Shown one piece after another: positions 8,608 through 18,678 of a DNA stretch of 64,000 bases. The DNA is from Bacteroides sp. (lineage in GTDB: Bacteria > Bacteroidota > Bacteroidia > Bacteroidales > Muribaculaceae). The position numbers and the translations under genes are program-made. Below the pieces are notes generated by a model. It was not told the origin of the DNA. It saw nothing but the letters and a program-made list of their open reading frames with translations, and made no database searches. Within the stretch, counting starts at the first letter, position 1. Each line of letters begins with the position of its first letter. The stretch spans positions 124,001 to 188,000 of the forward strand of contig JAAVCK010000005.1 of assembly GCA_014802325.1 (NCBI GenBank), written 5' to 3'.

Positions 8608-9096
8608 TTATTGAGTCACAGTGTTGATACCCACGCCCAAAAGCCACATAGCTCCGTCGCGCACACAGGCGGCAAGCGTGTCATGCTGAATCGCTGCGGC
8701 AGCCGACGGCTGCACAAAAGCCCACAGACCCAGAAGCACTCCGCCCAGAAACCACCACTTGAACACACCGAACACCGCACCGGCCAGACTGTCGAGCGGG
8801 CCCATAAAAGTAATTTTCAAGATGGTGCGCAGCAGGTACGCGGCTATCATCACTATTATATATACAACGATAAAGAGCACAATGTTGCATCCGCTCACCA
8901 CAAGCAGCGTGTCGGCCGTGTCGGGAGCTATTATCGGTCCGAGCCACGCGGCAAACTCATCGCCCTTGCAGCGACAGGCCACGACACCGGCTACCAATGC
9001 CGCCAACGAGGCTATCTGACCGATAAAGCCGCTCATCCAGCCCATAATGGCTCCGGCAGCTGCCATGACTATCAATACAATATCGAGTGTTTCCAT
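8608..9096 (-). CDS. CvpA family inner-membrane protein
   Basis: A 162-residue protein with four predicted membrane segments, including IVLIVMAAAGAIMGWMSGFI near the start and IVLFIVVYIIVMIAAYLL in the middle. It matches the CvpA (colicin V production) family, whose members have poorly defined envelope roles. I start it at ATG 9096. A TTG at 9108 is in frame but lies inside the -7 box. The gene begins 9 bp after TATCTTTG, so the mRNA would be almost leaderless. It leads the operon with sufB, trmD and polA. Confidence 0.85.
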   Translation of the reverse strand: METLDIVLIVMAAAGAIMGWMSGFIGQIASLAALVAGVVACRCKGDEFAAWLGPIIAPDTADTLLVVSGCNIVLFIVVYIIVMIAAYLLRTILKITFMGPLDSLAGAVFGVFKWWFLGGVLLGLWAFVQPSAAAAIQHDTLAACVRDGAMWLLGVGINTVTQ

Positions 9097-9105
9097 ATCG
9101 CTCTG

Positions 9106-9113
9106 CAAAGATA
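9106..9113 (-). promoter_or_regulatory. -7 box (TATCTTTG) of the cvpA-sufB-trmD-polA operon
   Basis: TAnnTTTG on the minus strand, ending 9 bp before the cvpA ATG, which implies a leader of only about 3-5 nt. No clear -33 element is visible. Confidence 0.5.
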
Positions 9114-9282
9114 GTAATAAAATCTCGATTCAGGAAGCAGGATTATTTAGGGTCAGTAGATATTTATAGTGGTTGCTGATGAAAATTATCGGGTCGGCGG
9201 ATTTTTCGGGTTGAGGAGTTAAAAATCATTACATAGGACTATTATTATCCATCGTCACTATTATGACCTGAGAAAACAGAAA

Positions 9283-9309
9283 GAGGCCGCTCAACCAATG
9301 AGCAGCCTC
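9283..9309 (-). terminator. Intrinsic terminator of the C10 protease gene
   Basis: On the minus strand, an 11-bp stem (GAGGCTGCTCA against TGAGCGGCCTC, one G-T pair) with a short loop and TTTCT after it, 56 bp past the protease stop. I see nothing else in 9114-9282. Confidence 0.7.
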
Positions 9310-9364
9310 CCCCATGCGTCAGCTCTCTGCTGACTTCTTATTCAATTCACATTATTCAATCCTA

Positions 9365-12300
9365 TCAAATTTTTACTTTAGTACCGGCTACGATGTAGAT
9401 ACCGTTGAGATCGAGGTGGAAATCATTGCGTCCGGCATTGAGAGCGAGAGCCTTCACGGCGCGGCCATCGGTGGAGTAGATGATTTCGGTGCGGGCCTCG
9501 GGCGAGTATACTACCAGAGTCTTGCCATAGATGGCTACGGTGAGCTCGGTGCCGTCCCATTCGATGTCGTCGATAGCAGTGGTCTGCTCGGCGTCGGGGA
9601 GGAGGGTGGGTATCTCGGCAACCTTCACGGGCGAGGTAGCGTAGACGGTGTTGGGAGCGATGGTCACGGTCTCATCGTCGGTGTCGACGGGGATGAAAGC
9701 CCAGGCGTCTTCGCTCAGCACGTATGTATCGGCGGCGGGCACTTCAGTGGCGGCGTAGGTGGCGTGCAGACCGTAGTCCTTGCCTTCGACTCCTACAGTG
9801 GCGGGGGTGGCGCTGACAGCCACACCGGTGGCAGAGAAGTGGTATACACCGCTTTCGGGAGCGTGGAAGAGGTAGGGAGTGTTGGCTTTTGCTGAAGCTA
9901 CGCTTGAGAGGTTTTCAGCGCCTTCGGCCAGAGTGTAGAGGTAGAAACCTTCGGCATTGCGGGCTTTGGGATCGTAGACGGTAACTTCCATTTCGTTGCC
10001 GGCTTCGTCAGTGATCTTCTCAACATCGAAGGGAGCTACAAGTGAGTTCCACTTTTCGTTTTCAACGCTCAGAGTGATCGAGGCATCCTCGGCGAGAGTG
10101 AAGTTGTAAGGTATGGCCAGAGGATTGGCAGAGTTGAAGTTAACCGAAGCGGCTGCAGTGTAGATGCGGCCTTCGCGGCGGGTGGGGTTGCCATCGGCAT
10201 CGATGTCGTCGATCATTCCGGTGGTGGTGTTGAGCACGTTGCGGCCGGCTACGGGGATGGTGACACCTTCGTCGAGTATTACGAAGCAGTTGGGGTTGAG
10301 ACCGCTGAATGAATCTTCAGTGATACCGGCAGCGCGGCGGGGCTTGCGGGCGGGAGCGTTGTGAGAGGCCGAACCTGCTGCATCGGCAAGGAGGGTGATG
10401 GTGGTGAGGTTGTCGCAGCCGTTGAATGCGCCTTCGCCTATCTCGGTCACACCGGTGAGGCTTACGGATGAGAGCGACGAGCAGCCTTCGAATGCACCGG
10501 CACCGATAGAGTTGACCGAAGCGGGGATGTCAACATTCTGGAGCGAAGAGCAGCCGCTGAACATATTGTCGGTGATGGTCTCTACTTCGGGGAGGGTCAC
10601 TGAGGTCAGAGCGGCCATGCCCTGGAATGCTCCGTCGGGGAGTTCGCCTTCGAGGTCGGAGAGGTCGAGGTTTTCGAGCGAGGGGAAGCATTCGATAGCC
10701 TGGGCGAGTGCTTCGGCCGACATTTCGCCGGTGAGTGCGATGTCAGTGATAGCTGCCGACTGTGCAGGGTCGAGCGATGCGATTTCCTCGGCATTGAGGG
10801 TAGCGCCGTTGGTGGGCACTGCAAAGATATCGATAGTCTTGCCTGCGGTGGCGATGTTGACAGTGTAGATTCCGTCGGCGTCGGCCATGATTTCCTGCTG
10901 GCCGTCCATCACGTGAGTCTCAAGAGCTGCATCGTGCTCGGAGTGGAAGTCGAGACGGAAGCGTGCGGTGGAGTTTTCTGCTACGCTTTTCAGCACGGGG
11001 GCGAGAGCGTCGGTGCGGTCAAAGGCGCCTGACTTGTATTCGCTGTCGTTGATCACTTCGGGTTCAGCTATGGTGAAGAGCGACGAGGTGGTTTTGAAAG
11101 CGAGGTCGCAGGTGTAGACTACGGTGATATTGTGGTTGCCTGCTGCGGCTGCATCCTTGGCGGGATTGAAGAACTCTACAGAGATCAGACCGTCTTCGGT
11201 GGGTTGGATGGGCTGGCCGTTGTCAAACACGAGGCAGGAAGCTTCGGGCTTAACGAGTTTCAGCACGTTCTCAGCCTTGATGCTGGTCAGGGGTACGTTT
11301 TCACCCAGGAAGGAAGCGAGCTTGGTGATGTCGGTGGAGGGATCTACGGGAGTCACACGCGAGGCGTCGAAGTTCACACCGTATACAGGGTCTTCCGAGA
11401 GGATATTGTAGTTATAAGCTACCCAGGGGTTGCCGTAATTGGCGTCGTTGTATTTAGTCTTGTAGACGCTGAGGTATTCGGCGGGAACTATGAGAGTGAT
11501 GTCAGATGCATTGGGCTTGCCATCCTGCCAGAAGCCGAGGTCATAGAGCTGAGTGGAGCCGTCGAATACTGTGAGACCGGAGTTGACACCGTTGGCATAA
11601 GATCCGTAGGGATCGGCGAAGCATACTACCTGGCGACCGTTTACTACACCGGGGGCGCAGGGGAGATAGATCTTCTTGAGCGAGGTGCAGCCTGCGAATG
11701 CTTTGCGGTCGATGGCGAAGCCTTTTCTTTCGCTACCGCTGGCGAAGTAGCCTACCACGCGCTTTTCGGTAGTGAGCGACGAGGGAAGTCTGATCTCTTT
11801 CAGATTAGCGCAGTTGGTGAATGCACCTTCGGCTATGGTCTGCACACCGTCGGGAAGGAGGATTTCCTCTACCACGGGCATCACTGCATTGACGCTTGTG
11901 GGATTGTAGAGCATGTTGGAGGGAATGAAGTCGGAGAAGCTGTCGTACTTATCAGTGGGACTGATCACATTGGCTACGATCTTCACACCCGAGAGGTCGA
12001 GTTTCTTGATGGTCTTGGCTGCGAAGTCCTGGCTGAAAGCGCGGGAGAGGTCCCTGCCGTAAACTTCGCCGGTCACTACCACATTAGGCATCACGGTGGC
12101 GGCGGTAACGGCCTTATAGAGTTCGCCGGGGCTTACGTTGTAGGTCACAGTGCCTTCCTGCTTGGGGTCAAAGACCTTGAGGTCGATGTCAACGTCGGCC
12201 ATCACTACGAAAGTGTGGTTGATCGATGCTGCACCCTGAGCCACGAGCTTGCCGTCGATAGTGAGATCCATGCGGTGGGCGGCAGAGGCGGGAGTAGCCT

Positions 12301-15300
12301 TTATGGTGATGTCGCGACCACGTACGGCGGTCTCGGGTACACCGGTTACCGATGCGTTGCCCTGAGTGTTGAGAGCGATATTGTAGACTTCGGTCTGATT
12401 GTTGAGAGCGGGGATGGCGTCGGTGATTTCAGACTTTGCACCGGTCACTACTGTCCAGTTGCGCTTGTTGACAGAGGTCACGAGGCGGATAGTGTTGCCT
12501 TCGCGAACTTTTGAATCTTTCACGCAGCATGTCACGTTCATCTTCATACCGTCGCCTGCACCGGCAGTCCAGAGGTTGACGGGAGAGATGAATTCCTTGA
12601 TGTTGCCTTCAGCATCGGTAAGAGCGGCTGCCCAGTAGAGCTGATCGTAGTACTGAGGTATGTTGAGAGCGTTGACGCGGATGGTGAAGTCCTGACCGGG
12701 GAGCACATTGACTGCATCGGTGAGCAGACCTACAGAGCCGTTCTTATCGGTGAGAGTCCATGCTGACTTGTATGATTCCACCTTAGTGGGCGACACCATG
12801 TTGAAGTGGATGATGGTGTTGGTGTTGAGAGTGGTAGTGTAGATACCGTTGGCGTCAGGAGTGAGAAGAGTGGAGTTGGCATATACCTCCATGCGGTTAT
12901 CGTTGTCGGGGATGAGGCTTGCGGCAAACGATACGGAAGCACCTTTCTCCATCTTGCCGGGGAGTATGTCTGATTCATATTTCACGTCGGCGTCGTCCAT
13001 TACAGCGAAGAGCACGTCGGTAGAAGACTCCACGATGGGATCCACGATGATATTTGCGATAGTGCCCCAGTTTTCAGCATTGCGGTAGTTGGTCACGGCG
13101 CGTTCGGTAGGTACGTGGAGTGTGACGAGGTCCACTTTCACGCCTGAGAGCACACACCAATTGATAAACTCGGCGCTTTCACGGCCTACGTAGATGTCGC
13201 GGAGGTTGGTGTCGCCTACAAACACGTTGTATTCGTAAGTCTTGACGCCGGAGGGGATAGTGATCGAAGAGATGCCGCACTGGAAGAAGCAGCCGTTGTT
13301 GAAGCGGTTGACTGACTTGGGAATGATAACTTCGTTGATGGTGCGGGCGCCGCGGAAAGCGTTGCGGGGCATGGCGTTGGCCTGGTCGGTGCCGTAGGCT
13401 GCGATATACACGCCCGAGAGGTCTACACGATTGAGCTGCATGCTGGTACGCATGAATTCAAAGTCGCGTGCGTCGATAGAGCCGAAGAGTGTGAGGTCCT
13501 TGATGGTTCCGGTCTCTGACTCGGCTATGAGGGTGGAGAGTGTACCGGGATTTTCTACCCAGATACTGCGCTTGGCTATTACGTCGGCGGCATTCTGCAC
13601 GAGCACTGTCACGTTCTGATCTTCACGCACATTGTTGATGACATAGGTGTAGTTGTTGCCGGGAGTGAGCACATAGCCGTTGGCCTTCACGGTTACTACG
13701 TTTTCAAGAGCGTTTTCGGGAGTTACCTGGAATGAGTAGTTCCAGCCGGGGATTACCGAAGGATCACCCGAGATGCTTACGCCGGTCACGCCGGTGGGAA
13801 GGGTGATGGCAAATGTCTTGGAGAATGAGCCGTTGGCTGCGAGTTCGTTGATGGTGGGGAGCTCTCCTGCTACGGGAAGCCATTCGGATGAACCGGCAGC
13901 CTGGGTGGCTATGCGTACTACATCGTCGTCAGCCACGGTAGCACCTGCGGGCAGCTTGCAGCCCGAGAGATCCATGTAGCCGTTGAGCAGCATGGCCATC
14001 GACTGCATGTTGAAGTTGGCGGGAGTGCTGAGGAGGGTCTTCATGGCGCCGTTGCTGCCATAGAGAGCCACAGCGATTTTGCCCGAGAAATCGTCGTAAG
14101 AAAGGTTCTTGAGGTTACCTACACGTACGGTGAAGGTCTTGCCGGAAGAGAGGTCGGTAAGATCGCTGCCCATACCTACCTGATTGCCGTCGGCTGTGAT
14201 GTGGATAGGCGACCACGAAGTGATAGCGCCGGAGCCGGGCTTGATATTGTAGATGATGGTGTTGAGATTATTGTAGTTGTGCTGACGGCTTACGGTAGGA
14301 TTGAGCGCGGTAGAGAGGAAGTAGCCGTTGGCGCTTCCGCCCCAGCCCCAGTTGAAGTGCAGATAGTTGCCCTGATAGCCGTCGCACACGAATGCGTGGC
14401 CGGCGGTAACATCCTGGCCACAGTAGATCACGGGGCGGCCGGCATCGATCTCATCCTTTACTATATCATCCCATTCCTGCTGGGTGGCCACTTCAGCGCG
14501 CTTCTTGTATGATACGCCGGGATCGTAGCCGAAATAAGTAGAGAGCGCTCCGGGCACGCGCACTTCATAAGCGCTTGAGCCGGACTTGGCATACTGGGTG
14601 TCGATGCTCTTCGAGGCGTGATACATCAGTGTGGCCACTGCTTCGCCTTCGGTCTGGGTGTAGCCCGAGCGATAGTTGTCGGCACGCATCGAATCCCAGT
14701 CGTAGTTTACATTGAAGTCAACTCCGCCGAACGAGCCGCTGCCGCTTTCGGGGAAGTTGTGATATTTCATCACGGTAGCCATGGCAGTGCCTACGCAACC
14801 TACCAGAGGCTGGCCGGGGATCATCGAGTTGAAGGGACCTTCCTGGCTCCAGGAGGGAGTGCTGAGAAGTTTTTCAGCCGCACGCTGGCCGGCGCTACGG
14901 GCCATACGGCGAAGTTCGGCTGTGGTATTGGCGGTCTGCATTGAGGGAGCGGCCTTGATCTCGCGCTCGATTCCGCTCATGACCCACTGCATGGGCTCGG
15001 GAAGCGATGCTGCGGCGGGATAGCTGCCGTCAAACGAATAGCCCAACACGGGAGTTGCGCTCGCCTCAGCTGCGATGATCACAAATCCTGCATTGTCGGC
15101 AGTATTAAACACATAATAAAGAGGAGCTGACGTCGATTCGGATGTCGGGACCTGATTCAATCGTATTGCTTCAGGGGCTTTACCTTTCTTCGAGCTCATG
15201 AATTCTGCAGCGAGAGCGCGAGCTTCATCTACAGTGAGTGTTCCTGAATAGGAAGTGATGGCGGTACCCATCATAAGCGTGGCAGTAGCCAGCAGACCAA

Positions 15301-15313
15301 TGTGCTTAGACAT
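9365..15313 (-). CDS. Secreted C10 (streptopain-type) cysteine protease with BspA-type leucine-rich repeats
   Basis: A 1982-residue secreted protein. After a signal peptide (about 1-23) comes a Spi/C10 propeptide-like region (about 25-120). The peptidase domain has the catalytic cysteine in LVGCVGTAM (C173), the histidine in AGHAFVCDGY (H306) and NWGWGG (321-326). A long middle part of beta-sandwich-like modules follows. There are leucine-rich repeats of the BspA/LRR_5 type, clearest in the block with GAFEGCSSLSSV and GAFNGCDNLTTI. The last 70 residues resemble a type IX secretion sorting domain, ending GIYIVAGTKVKI. C10 enzymes include streptopain; the target here is unknown, and outer-surface or secreted location is inferred. 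It is monocistronic, with a leader of about 105 nt. Confidence 0.9.
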   Translation of the reverse strand: MSKHIGLLATATLMMGTAITSYSGTLTVDEARALAAEFMSSKKGKAPEAIRLNQVPTSESTSAPLYYVFNTADNAGFVIIAAEASATPVLGYSFDGSYPAAASLPEPMQWVMSGIEREIKAAPSMQTANTTAELRRMARSAGQRAAEKLLSTPSWSQEGPFNSMIPGQPLVGCVGTAMATVMKYHNFPESGSGSFGGVDFNVNYDWDSMRADNYRSGYTQTEGEAVATLMYHASKSIDTQYAKSGSSAYEVRVPGALSTYFGYDPGVSYKKRAEVATQQEWDDIVKDEIDAGRPVIYCGQDVTAGHAFVCDGYQGNYLHFNWGWGGSANGYFLSTALNPTVSRQHNYNNLNTIIYNIKPGSGAITSWSPIHITADGNQVGMGSDLTDLSSGKTFTVRVGNLKNLSYDDFSGKIAVALYGSNGAMKTLLSTPANFNMQSMAMLLNGYMDLSGCKLPAGATVADDDVVRIATQAAGSSEWLPVAGELPTINELAANGSFSKTFAITLPTGVTGVSISGDPSVIPGWNYSFQVTPENALENVVTVKANGYVLTPGNNYTYVINNVREDQNVTVLVQNAADVIAKRSIWVENPGTLSTLIAESETGTIKDLTLFGSIDARDFEFMRTSMQLNRVDLSGVYIAAYGTDQANAMPRNAFRGARTINEVIIPKSVNRFNNGCFFQCGISSITIPSGVKTYEYNVFVGDTNLRDIYVGRESAEFINWCVLSGVKVDLVTLHVPTERAVTNYRNAENWGTIANIIVDPIVESSTDVLFAVMDDADVKYESDILPGKMEKGASVSFAASLIPDNDNRMEVYANSTLLTPDANGIYTTTLNTNTIIHFNMVSPTKVESYKSAWTLTDKNGSVGLLTDAVNVLPGQDFTIRVNALNIPQYYDQLYWAAALTDAEGNIKEFISPVNLWTAGAGDGMKMNVTCCVKDSKVREGNTIRLVTSVNKRNWTVVTGAKSEITDAIPALNNQTEVYNIALNTQGNASVTGVPETAVRGRDITIKATPASAAHRMDLTIDGKLVAQGAASINHTFVVMADVDIDLKVFDPKQEGTVTYNVSPGELYKAVTAATVMPNVVVTGEVYGRDLSRAFSQDFAAKTIKKLDLSGVKIVANVISPTDKYDSFSDFIPSNMLYNPTSVNAVMPVVEEILLPDGVQTIAEGAFTNCANLKEIRLPSSLTTEKRVVGYFASGSERKGFAIDRKAFAGCTSLKKIYLPCAPGVVNGRQVVCFADPYGSYANGVNSGLTVFDGSTQLYDLGFWQDGKPNASDITLIVPAEYLSVYKTKYNDANYGNPWVAYNYNILSEDPVYGVNFDASRVTPVDPSTDITKLASFLGENVPLTSIKAENVLKLVKPEASCLVFDNGQPIQPTEDGLISVEFFNPAKDAAAAGNHNITVVYTCDLAFKTTSSLFTIAEPEVINDSEYKSGAFDRTDALAPVLKSVAENSTARFRLDFHSEHDAALETHVMDGQQEIMADADGIYTVNIATAGKTIDIFAVPTNGATLNAEEIASLDPAQSAAITDIALTGEMSAEALAQAIECFPSLENLDLSDLEGELPDGAFQGMAALTSVTLPEVETITDNMFSGCSSLQNVDIPASVNSIGAGAFEGCSSLSSVSLTGVTEIGEGAFNGCDNLTTITLLADAAGSASHNAPARKPRRAAGITEDSFSGLNPNCFVILDEGVTIPVAGRNVLNTTTGMIDDIDADGNPTRREGRIYTAAASVNFNSANPLAIPYNFTLAEDASITLSVENEKWNSLVAPFDVEKITDEAGNEMEVTVYDPKARNAEGFYLYTLAEGAENLSSVASAKANTPYLFHAPESGVYHFSATGVAVSATPATVGVEGKDYGLHATYAATEVPAADTYVLSEDAWAFIPVDTDDETVTIAPNTVYATSPVKVAEIPTLLPDAEQTTAIDDIEWDGTELTVAIYGKTLVVYSPEARTEIIYSTDGRAVKALALNAGRNDFHLDLNGIYIVAGTKVKI

Positions 15314-15423
15314 GGAGTAAATAAGATTGATGTATAATGTGATTAAATAAGTTTATTGAGTAAGAATAACAAAGTTGTCAGAGGTTAATCGGGCAAAGAT
15401 TGCTATTGTTTCTTTTCGTGTTA

Positions 15424-15431
15424 CAAAGGTA
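15424..15431 (-). promoter_or_regulatory. -7 box (TACCTTTG) of the protease gene
   Basis: TAnnTTTG on the minus strand, 110 bp upstream of the protease ATG. There is no TTTG at the usual spacing. Confidence 0.45.
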
Positions 15432-15533
15432 TGGCAGAAATTAATTTCAACTGCCGAAGTAATTGCATTTTTTATTACAAAATTTTAATATTTATTGATT
15501 TTCAACCGTTTAGATATATTACAATCAGAAAAC

Positions 15534-15563
15534 ATTGTTACAAATTGTTACAAATTGTTACAA
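15534..15563. repeat. Three tandem 10-bp repeats (ATTGTTACAA)
   Basis: Three perfect copies of ATTGTTACAA in the 528-bp gap between the divergent protease and gltX genes. The 10-bp period puts each copy on the same face of the helix. The rest of the gap (15564-15785) contains no ORF or strong hairpin that I can see. Confidence 0.7.
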
Positions 15564-15785
15564 CCGTAAAGTCTACTACCGACTCACGTCGGCTCAGCGT
15601 CGGCCATTGAAAAAAGAACATGTATACTACATTATTATATATACGCTCCCCGCCACCGTAAAAGATTGCAGGCGAATATAGCGCTTGGCCTAAAATAAGA
15701 AAAACACTTCTGATGGACTTTTTTGGTTCATCTCAGCTGTTTTCGGGGAATTTTAGCCACCGTCCGGTGACGGGTAACGATAGTT

Positions 15786-15816
15786 TTTGTCATGTCGTTT
15801 TTTATAATTAACTTTG
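15786..15816 (+). promoter_or_regulatory. Promoter of the gltX operon
   Basis: TTTG (15786-15789), 19-bp spacer, TAACTTTG (15809-15816), 26 bp upstream of the gltX ATG. Confidence 0.65.
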
Positions 15817-15841
15817 TGGCGGAAATACATATATAATAAAA

Positions 15842-17368
15842 ATGGATCGCAAAGTAAGAGTAAGATTTGCCCCGTCGCCCACGGGCCCTTTACATATAGG
15901 TGGTGTGCGCACCGCTCTCTACAATTATCTTTTTGCCCGCCGCAACGGTGGTGACATGATACTCCGCATCGAGGACACTGATTCTCACCGTTTCGTGCCG
16001 GGTGCCGAGGATTATATCAACGAATCGCTGGCTTGGCTCGGCATTAAGATCGACGAAGGTGTAAGAGAGGGCGGAGCCTATGGCCCCTATAAGCAGAGCG
16101 AACGTCGCGACATTTACCGCGAGCACGTGAAGATGCTGCTCGATGCCGGCAAAGCCTATATAGCATTTGACACCCCCGAGGAACTTGAGGCCGCCCGCGC
16201 TGCCAAGCCTAATTTCCAATATGATGCGACGACACGCATGTCGATGCGCAACTCGCTTTCCATGCCTGCCGAAGAGGTCAAGCGCCTGATCGACGAGGGC
16301 ACTCCCTACGTGGTGCGTTTTCTCATCGAGCCCGGTCGCGACGTGGAGGTCAATGACCTGCTGCGTGGCAAAGTGGTGATCAATTCGTCGATTCTCGATG
16401 ACAAAGTGCTCTACAAGAGCGCCGACGACCTGCCTACTTATCACCTCGCCAATATAGTCGACGACCATCTGATGGAAGTGTCACACGTGATCCGCGGCGA
16501 GGAATGGCTTCCCTCTGCCCCGCTCCACTATCTGCTCTACGAGGCTTTCGGCTGGAGCGACACCCGTCCGGAGTTTGTCCACCTGCCGCTGCTGCTCAAG
16601 CCCGACGGTAAAGGCAAGCTTTCGAAGCGCGACGGCGACCGTCTCGGTTTCCCCGTATTTCCCCTTGAGTGGCACGATCCTGCAAGCGGCGCCATATCGG
16701 CCGGATACCGCGAGAGCGGCTATCTACCCGAAGCCGTAATCAACTTCCTCGCTCTGCTGGGCTGGAATCCCGGCGACGACAGCGAGATGATGTCGATGGA
16801 TGAGCTTATCGAGAAATTCTCGTTTGACCACTGCTCGCGCTCGGGTGCGAAGTTTGCTTTCGACAAAGGTCGCTGGTTTAACCACGAGTATCTTCAGAAG
16901 ATGGACGACGCCCAACTGGCCGAGCTGTTCATACCTGTGCTCGAAGCCCACGGAGTAGACACCTCGAAATTCAGCAAAGACTACATCACCCGCGCAGTGT
17001 CGCTGGTTAAAAACCGCATCAACTTCGTGGCCGACCTCTGGGACCAGGCCCGCTACTTCTTCGTAGCCCCTACCGAATACAGCGAGAAAGACATAAAGAA
17101 ACGCTGGAAAGAAGACACCCCTGAGATACTGCGCGGTCTGATAGAGCAGCTCAAGGCTCTCCCCTCGTTCAAGGGCACAGAGGCCGAACCCATTATTCTG
17201 GCGTGGGTTGCCGACAAGGGCTATCACCTTGGCAATGTGATGAATGCATTCCGCCTCACACTCGTGGGCGAATGTAAAGGTCCCCACATATTTGACATCA
17301 CCGAACTCCTTGGACGCGACGAGACCATAGCCCGCATAGAGCGTGGCATCGACACCATCAAGGCCTGA
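15842..17368 (+). CDS. gltX: Glutamate--tRNA ligase
   Basis: A class I aminoacyl-tRNA synthetase of 508 residues that charges tRNA-Glu. The HIGH-type motif is PLHIGG (about 16-21) and the KMSKS-type motif is KLSKRDGDR (about 258-266). Length is normal for the bacterial enzyme. It is the first gene of a close run (gaps of 33, 26 and 3 bp) with waaA, argC and gtrA, downstream of a canonical promoter. Confidence 0.97.
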   Translation: MDRKVRVRFAPSPTGPLHIGGVRTALYNYLFARRNGGDMILRIEDTDSHRFVPGAEDYINESLAWLGIKIDEGVREGGAYGPYKQSERRDIYREHVKMLLDAGKAYIAFDTPEELEAARAAKPNFQYDATTRMSMRNSLSMPAEEVKRLIDEGTPYVVRFLIEPGRDVEVNDLLRGKVVINSSILDDKVLYKSADDLPTYHLANIVDDHLMEVSHVIRGEEWLPSAPLHYLLYEAFGWSDTRPEFVHLPLLLKPDGKGKLSKRDGDRLGFPVFPLEWHDPASGAISAGYRESGYLPEAVINFLALLGWNPGDDSEMMSMDELIEKFSFDHCSRSGAKFAFDKGRWFNHEYLQKMDDAQLAELFIPVLEAHGVDTSKFSKDYITRAVSLVKNRINFVADLWDQARYFFVAPTEYSEKDIKKRWKEDTPEILRGLIEQLKALPSFKGTEAEPIILAWVADKGYHLGNVMNAFRLTLVGECKGPHIFDITELLGRDETIARIERGIDTIKA

Positions 17369-17401
17369 GCCACCGCTTTTTCCCATCCTATCCGAAAAGC
17401 G

Positions 17402-18652
17402 ATGACTCCGCTATATAATCTTGCTATCAATCTCTACGGTCTGGCCGTGCGACTGGCCGGACGCACAGGTAATGTCAAGGCTGCCAAAATGGTGGCCGGG
17501 CATCACGATACATTCTCCATACTCGAAGGCCGCATTGAGAAAGGGCGGCGCTATGTGTGGATTCACGCCGCATCGCTCGGCGAATTCGAGCAGGGGCGTC
17601 CGCTGATAGAGCGCCTGCGTGCCGAGCGTCCCGAACTCGGCATCATACTATCGTTTTTCTCTCCCTCGGGCTACGAAGTGCGACGCAATTACGACAAGGT
17701 CGACGCCGTGGTGTATCTGCCGTTTGACACTCCTTCGGCAGCCCGACGATGGGTGGAGACCGTCGATCCGGTCATGGCAATATTCGTCAAATACGAATTC
17801 TGGGGCAACTATCTTTCGCAGCTCGCCTCGCGCCATATACCCACCTATCTCATATCAGCCATATTCCGCAAAGGGCAGATATTCTTCCGTCCCTGGGGCG
17901 CGGAGTTTCGCAAGATACTCGGCTGCTTCACCACCATATTCGTGCAGGACGAAAACTCGCGCCTGCTGCTTGAGTCAATCGGTATCGACAATGTGATAGT
18001 GGCCGGCGACACGCGCTTTGACCGCGTGACCGACATCATGAAGACCACCCGCACGGTAGACGCGATAGAGCGTCTGGCGTCATCACATCGCCCGCTCATG
18101 GTGTTCGGCAGCAGCTGGCCGGCCGATGAAGGAAAATACATCCCTTGGCTCAAATCACATCCCGAAGTAGTGGCCGTGATAGCACCTCATGAGTTTGACA
18201 GTCAACGGCTCGAAACCATGCGCCGCAACCTGTCGCTATCGCAGGGCGACACACTGCTGCTCTCGGAAATCACACCCGACACTGATCTCACTAATGTACG
18301 CGCAGTAATCGTCGACTCATTCGGTCTGCTCTCAAGCCTCTACCGCTACGGACAGATAGCTTACGTGGGTGGAGGATTCGGAGTCAGCATCCATAACATC
18401 AACGAAGCTGCCGTATACGGTATACCCGTCATCTTCGGCCCCCGACACCAGAAATTCCGCGAAGCCTACGGACTAATTGACTGCGGCGGAGGCCACACTG
18501 TAGCCTCAACTGAAGAGTTTGACCGCATAGCCACGTCGCTGCTTACCGATACCGCCCTGCGCGAGCGCTCAGGCAAAGCTGCCGGTAAATACATCCGCGA
18601 CAATCTCGGCGCCACCGACACCGTCTATTCCCACATCTTTCCTCATAAATAA
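17402..18652 (+). CDS. waaA: 3-deoxy-D-manno-octulosonic acid (Kdo) transferase
   Basis: A 416-residue GT-B glycosyltransferase of the KdtA/WaaA family, which adds Kdo to lipid IVA at the inner membrane. Recognisable features are the hydrophobic N-terminus (LYNLAINLYGLAVRLAG), WIHAASLGEFEQG, the conserved VKYEFWGNYL, and the C-terminal half with YVGGGFGVSIHNINEAAVYG and PVIFGPRHQKFREA. It is cotranscribed with gltX. Together with lpxH it shows that lipid A-Kdo synthesis occurs in this organism. Confidence 0.95.
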   Translation: MTPLYNLAINLYGLAVRLAGRTGNVKAAKMVAGHHDTFSILEGRIEKGRRYVWIHAASLGEFEQGRPLIERLRAERPELGIILSFFSPSGYEVRRNYDKVDAVVYLPFDTPSAARRWVETVDPVMAIFVKYEFWGNYLSQLASRHIPTYLISAIFRKGQIFFRPWGAEFRKILGCFTTIFVQDENSRLLLESIGIDNVIVAGDTRFDRVTDIMKTTRTVDAIERLASSHRPLMVFGSSWPADEGKYIPWLKSHPEVVAVIAPHEFDSQRLETMRRNLSLSQGDTLLLSEITPDTDLTNVRAVIVDSFGLLSSLYRYGQIAYVGGGFGVSIHNINEAAVYGIPVIFGPRHQKFREAYGLIDCGGGHTVASTEEFDRIATSLLTDTALRERSGKAAGKYIRDNLGATDTVYSHIFPHK

Positions 18653-18678
18653 TCCCTACCTCACTTCATCTGATCACC

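Noticed and set aside
7517-8614. A 365-codon open frame opposite sufB
   Set aside because: His/Gly-rich antisense artefact; sufB on the other strand is unmistakable.
11132-12514. A 460-codon open frame opposite the C10 protease gene
   Set aside because: It is a shadow of the GC-rich coding strand. The protease frame has clear domains, while this one shows no family motif, signal peptide or promoter.
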